Source: Prevotella melaninogenica
Lineage (GTDB): Bacteria > Bacteroidota > Bacteroidia > Bacteroidales > Bacteroidaceae
Length of the DNA: 64,000 nt
NCBI RefSeq assembly: GCF_018127965.1
Contig: NZ_CP072349.1
Location: forward strand, 872,001-936,000
Direction of reading: 5' to 3'
The notes beneath the pieces were generated by a model. That model was not told the origin of the DNA. It saw nothing but the letters and a program-made list of their open reading frames with translations, and made no database searches. This document shows, in pieces, positions 63,876 to 64,000 of this stretch; position 1 is the stretch's first letter; the number at the start of each line of letters is the position of its first letter. The translations under genes were made by a program, and so were the position numbers.

Positions 63876-64000
63876 TAACTGTTTTTACACCTACGTATAA
63901 TAGAGGGCACCTATTAAACAGACTTTATGAAAGTCTTATTAAGCAGAGATACAAAAGCTTTGAGTGGATAATTGTAGATGATGGTAGTACTGATGGTACA
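63872..64000 (+). CDS. GT2-family glycosyltransferase, 3'-truncated by the window
   Basis: The 43 codons present read ITVFTPTYNRGHLLNRLYES, then WIIVDDGSTDGT, the standard start of a GT-A inverting glycosyltransferase. The polysaccharide operon therefore continues past the window. Confidence 0.88.
   Translation, partial: MITVFTPTYNRGHLLNRLYESLIKQRYKSFEWIIVDDGSTDGT

Overview
The window looks like a chromosome segment of a Bacteroidales bacterium, most likely an oral-type Prevotella. This is inferred from protein families (UpxY-type NusG paralogue, DUF4924, DUF6359, a SusC/TonB-like barrel without its own N-terminal carboxypeptidase-regulatory domain, a Bacteroidetes LptE/SecG cluster), from many promoters of the Bacteroidetes type (TTTG or TTG, about 19-20 bp, TAnnTTTG), and from the near absence of Shine-Dalgarno spacing. 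No plasmid, phage, transposase, rRNA or CRISPR array is visible. There is one tRNA gene (His).

Layout. 1-4.6 kb: 3' part of a phosphohexomutase and an outer-membrane barrel protein. 4.6-10.1 kb: a 1646-residue DUF4132/MolR-like protein behind a small partner. 10.1-14.1 kb: tRNA-His and a leftward cluster of sigma-54 activator, LptE, TPR protein and SecG. 14.2-16.5 kb: two paralogous secreted proteins, the second frameshifted. 16.6-20 kb: leftward rlmN-pdxA-flippase-like operon. 20-30 kb: housekeeping genes (DoxX-like, glutathione peroxidase, MGMT-like, sugar nucleotidyltransferase, guaA, mscL, gapA, miaA, lipid kinase). 30.8-35.5 kb: a three-gene glycogen operon (debranching enzyme, glycosyltransferase, GH57). 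35.9-41.5 kb: trpF-trpG-upxY, a 42-codon gene with rpe, an ECF sigma factor, a broken DUF6359 lipoprotein and a broken secreted protein, with a candidate small RNA between the last two. 42-51 kb: prfC, rfbD, DUF4924, LysE-type exporter, ROK glucokinase, tsaC, ClC channel, fmt. 51.4-53.4 kb: a PagL-like and a second outer-membrane protein flanked on both sides by related repeats. 54.4-64 kb: an AT-rich rightward exopolysaccharide or O-antigen cluster (at least five glycosyltransferases, Wzx flippase, broken acyltransferase, EpsG/Wzy-like polymerase) that runs off the window.

The most notable non-genic content is a set of dispersed intergenic repeats: (i) six arrays of quasi-palindromes (GCAC-N5-GTGY) phased exactly every 22 bp, plus a seventh, different array with the same 22-bp phase; (ii) two 346-bp MITE-like elements with imperfect terminal inverted repeats and a self-complementary core carrying a compensatory change, plus a solo end; (iii) four copies of a roughly 90-130 bp palindromic GCTGTCA element; (iv) two inverted copies of a roughly 260-bp element; (v) a 49-bp period array and its relatives around the PagL locus. 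Five genes carry single-base frame breaks, most of them in short homopolymers, which point either to real decay or phase variation, or to indel errors in the assembly.

All functions are read from recognisable motifs without any database search. Repeat families, promoters, terminators and frame breaks were found by direct reading and base counting.
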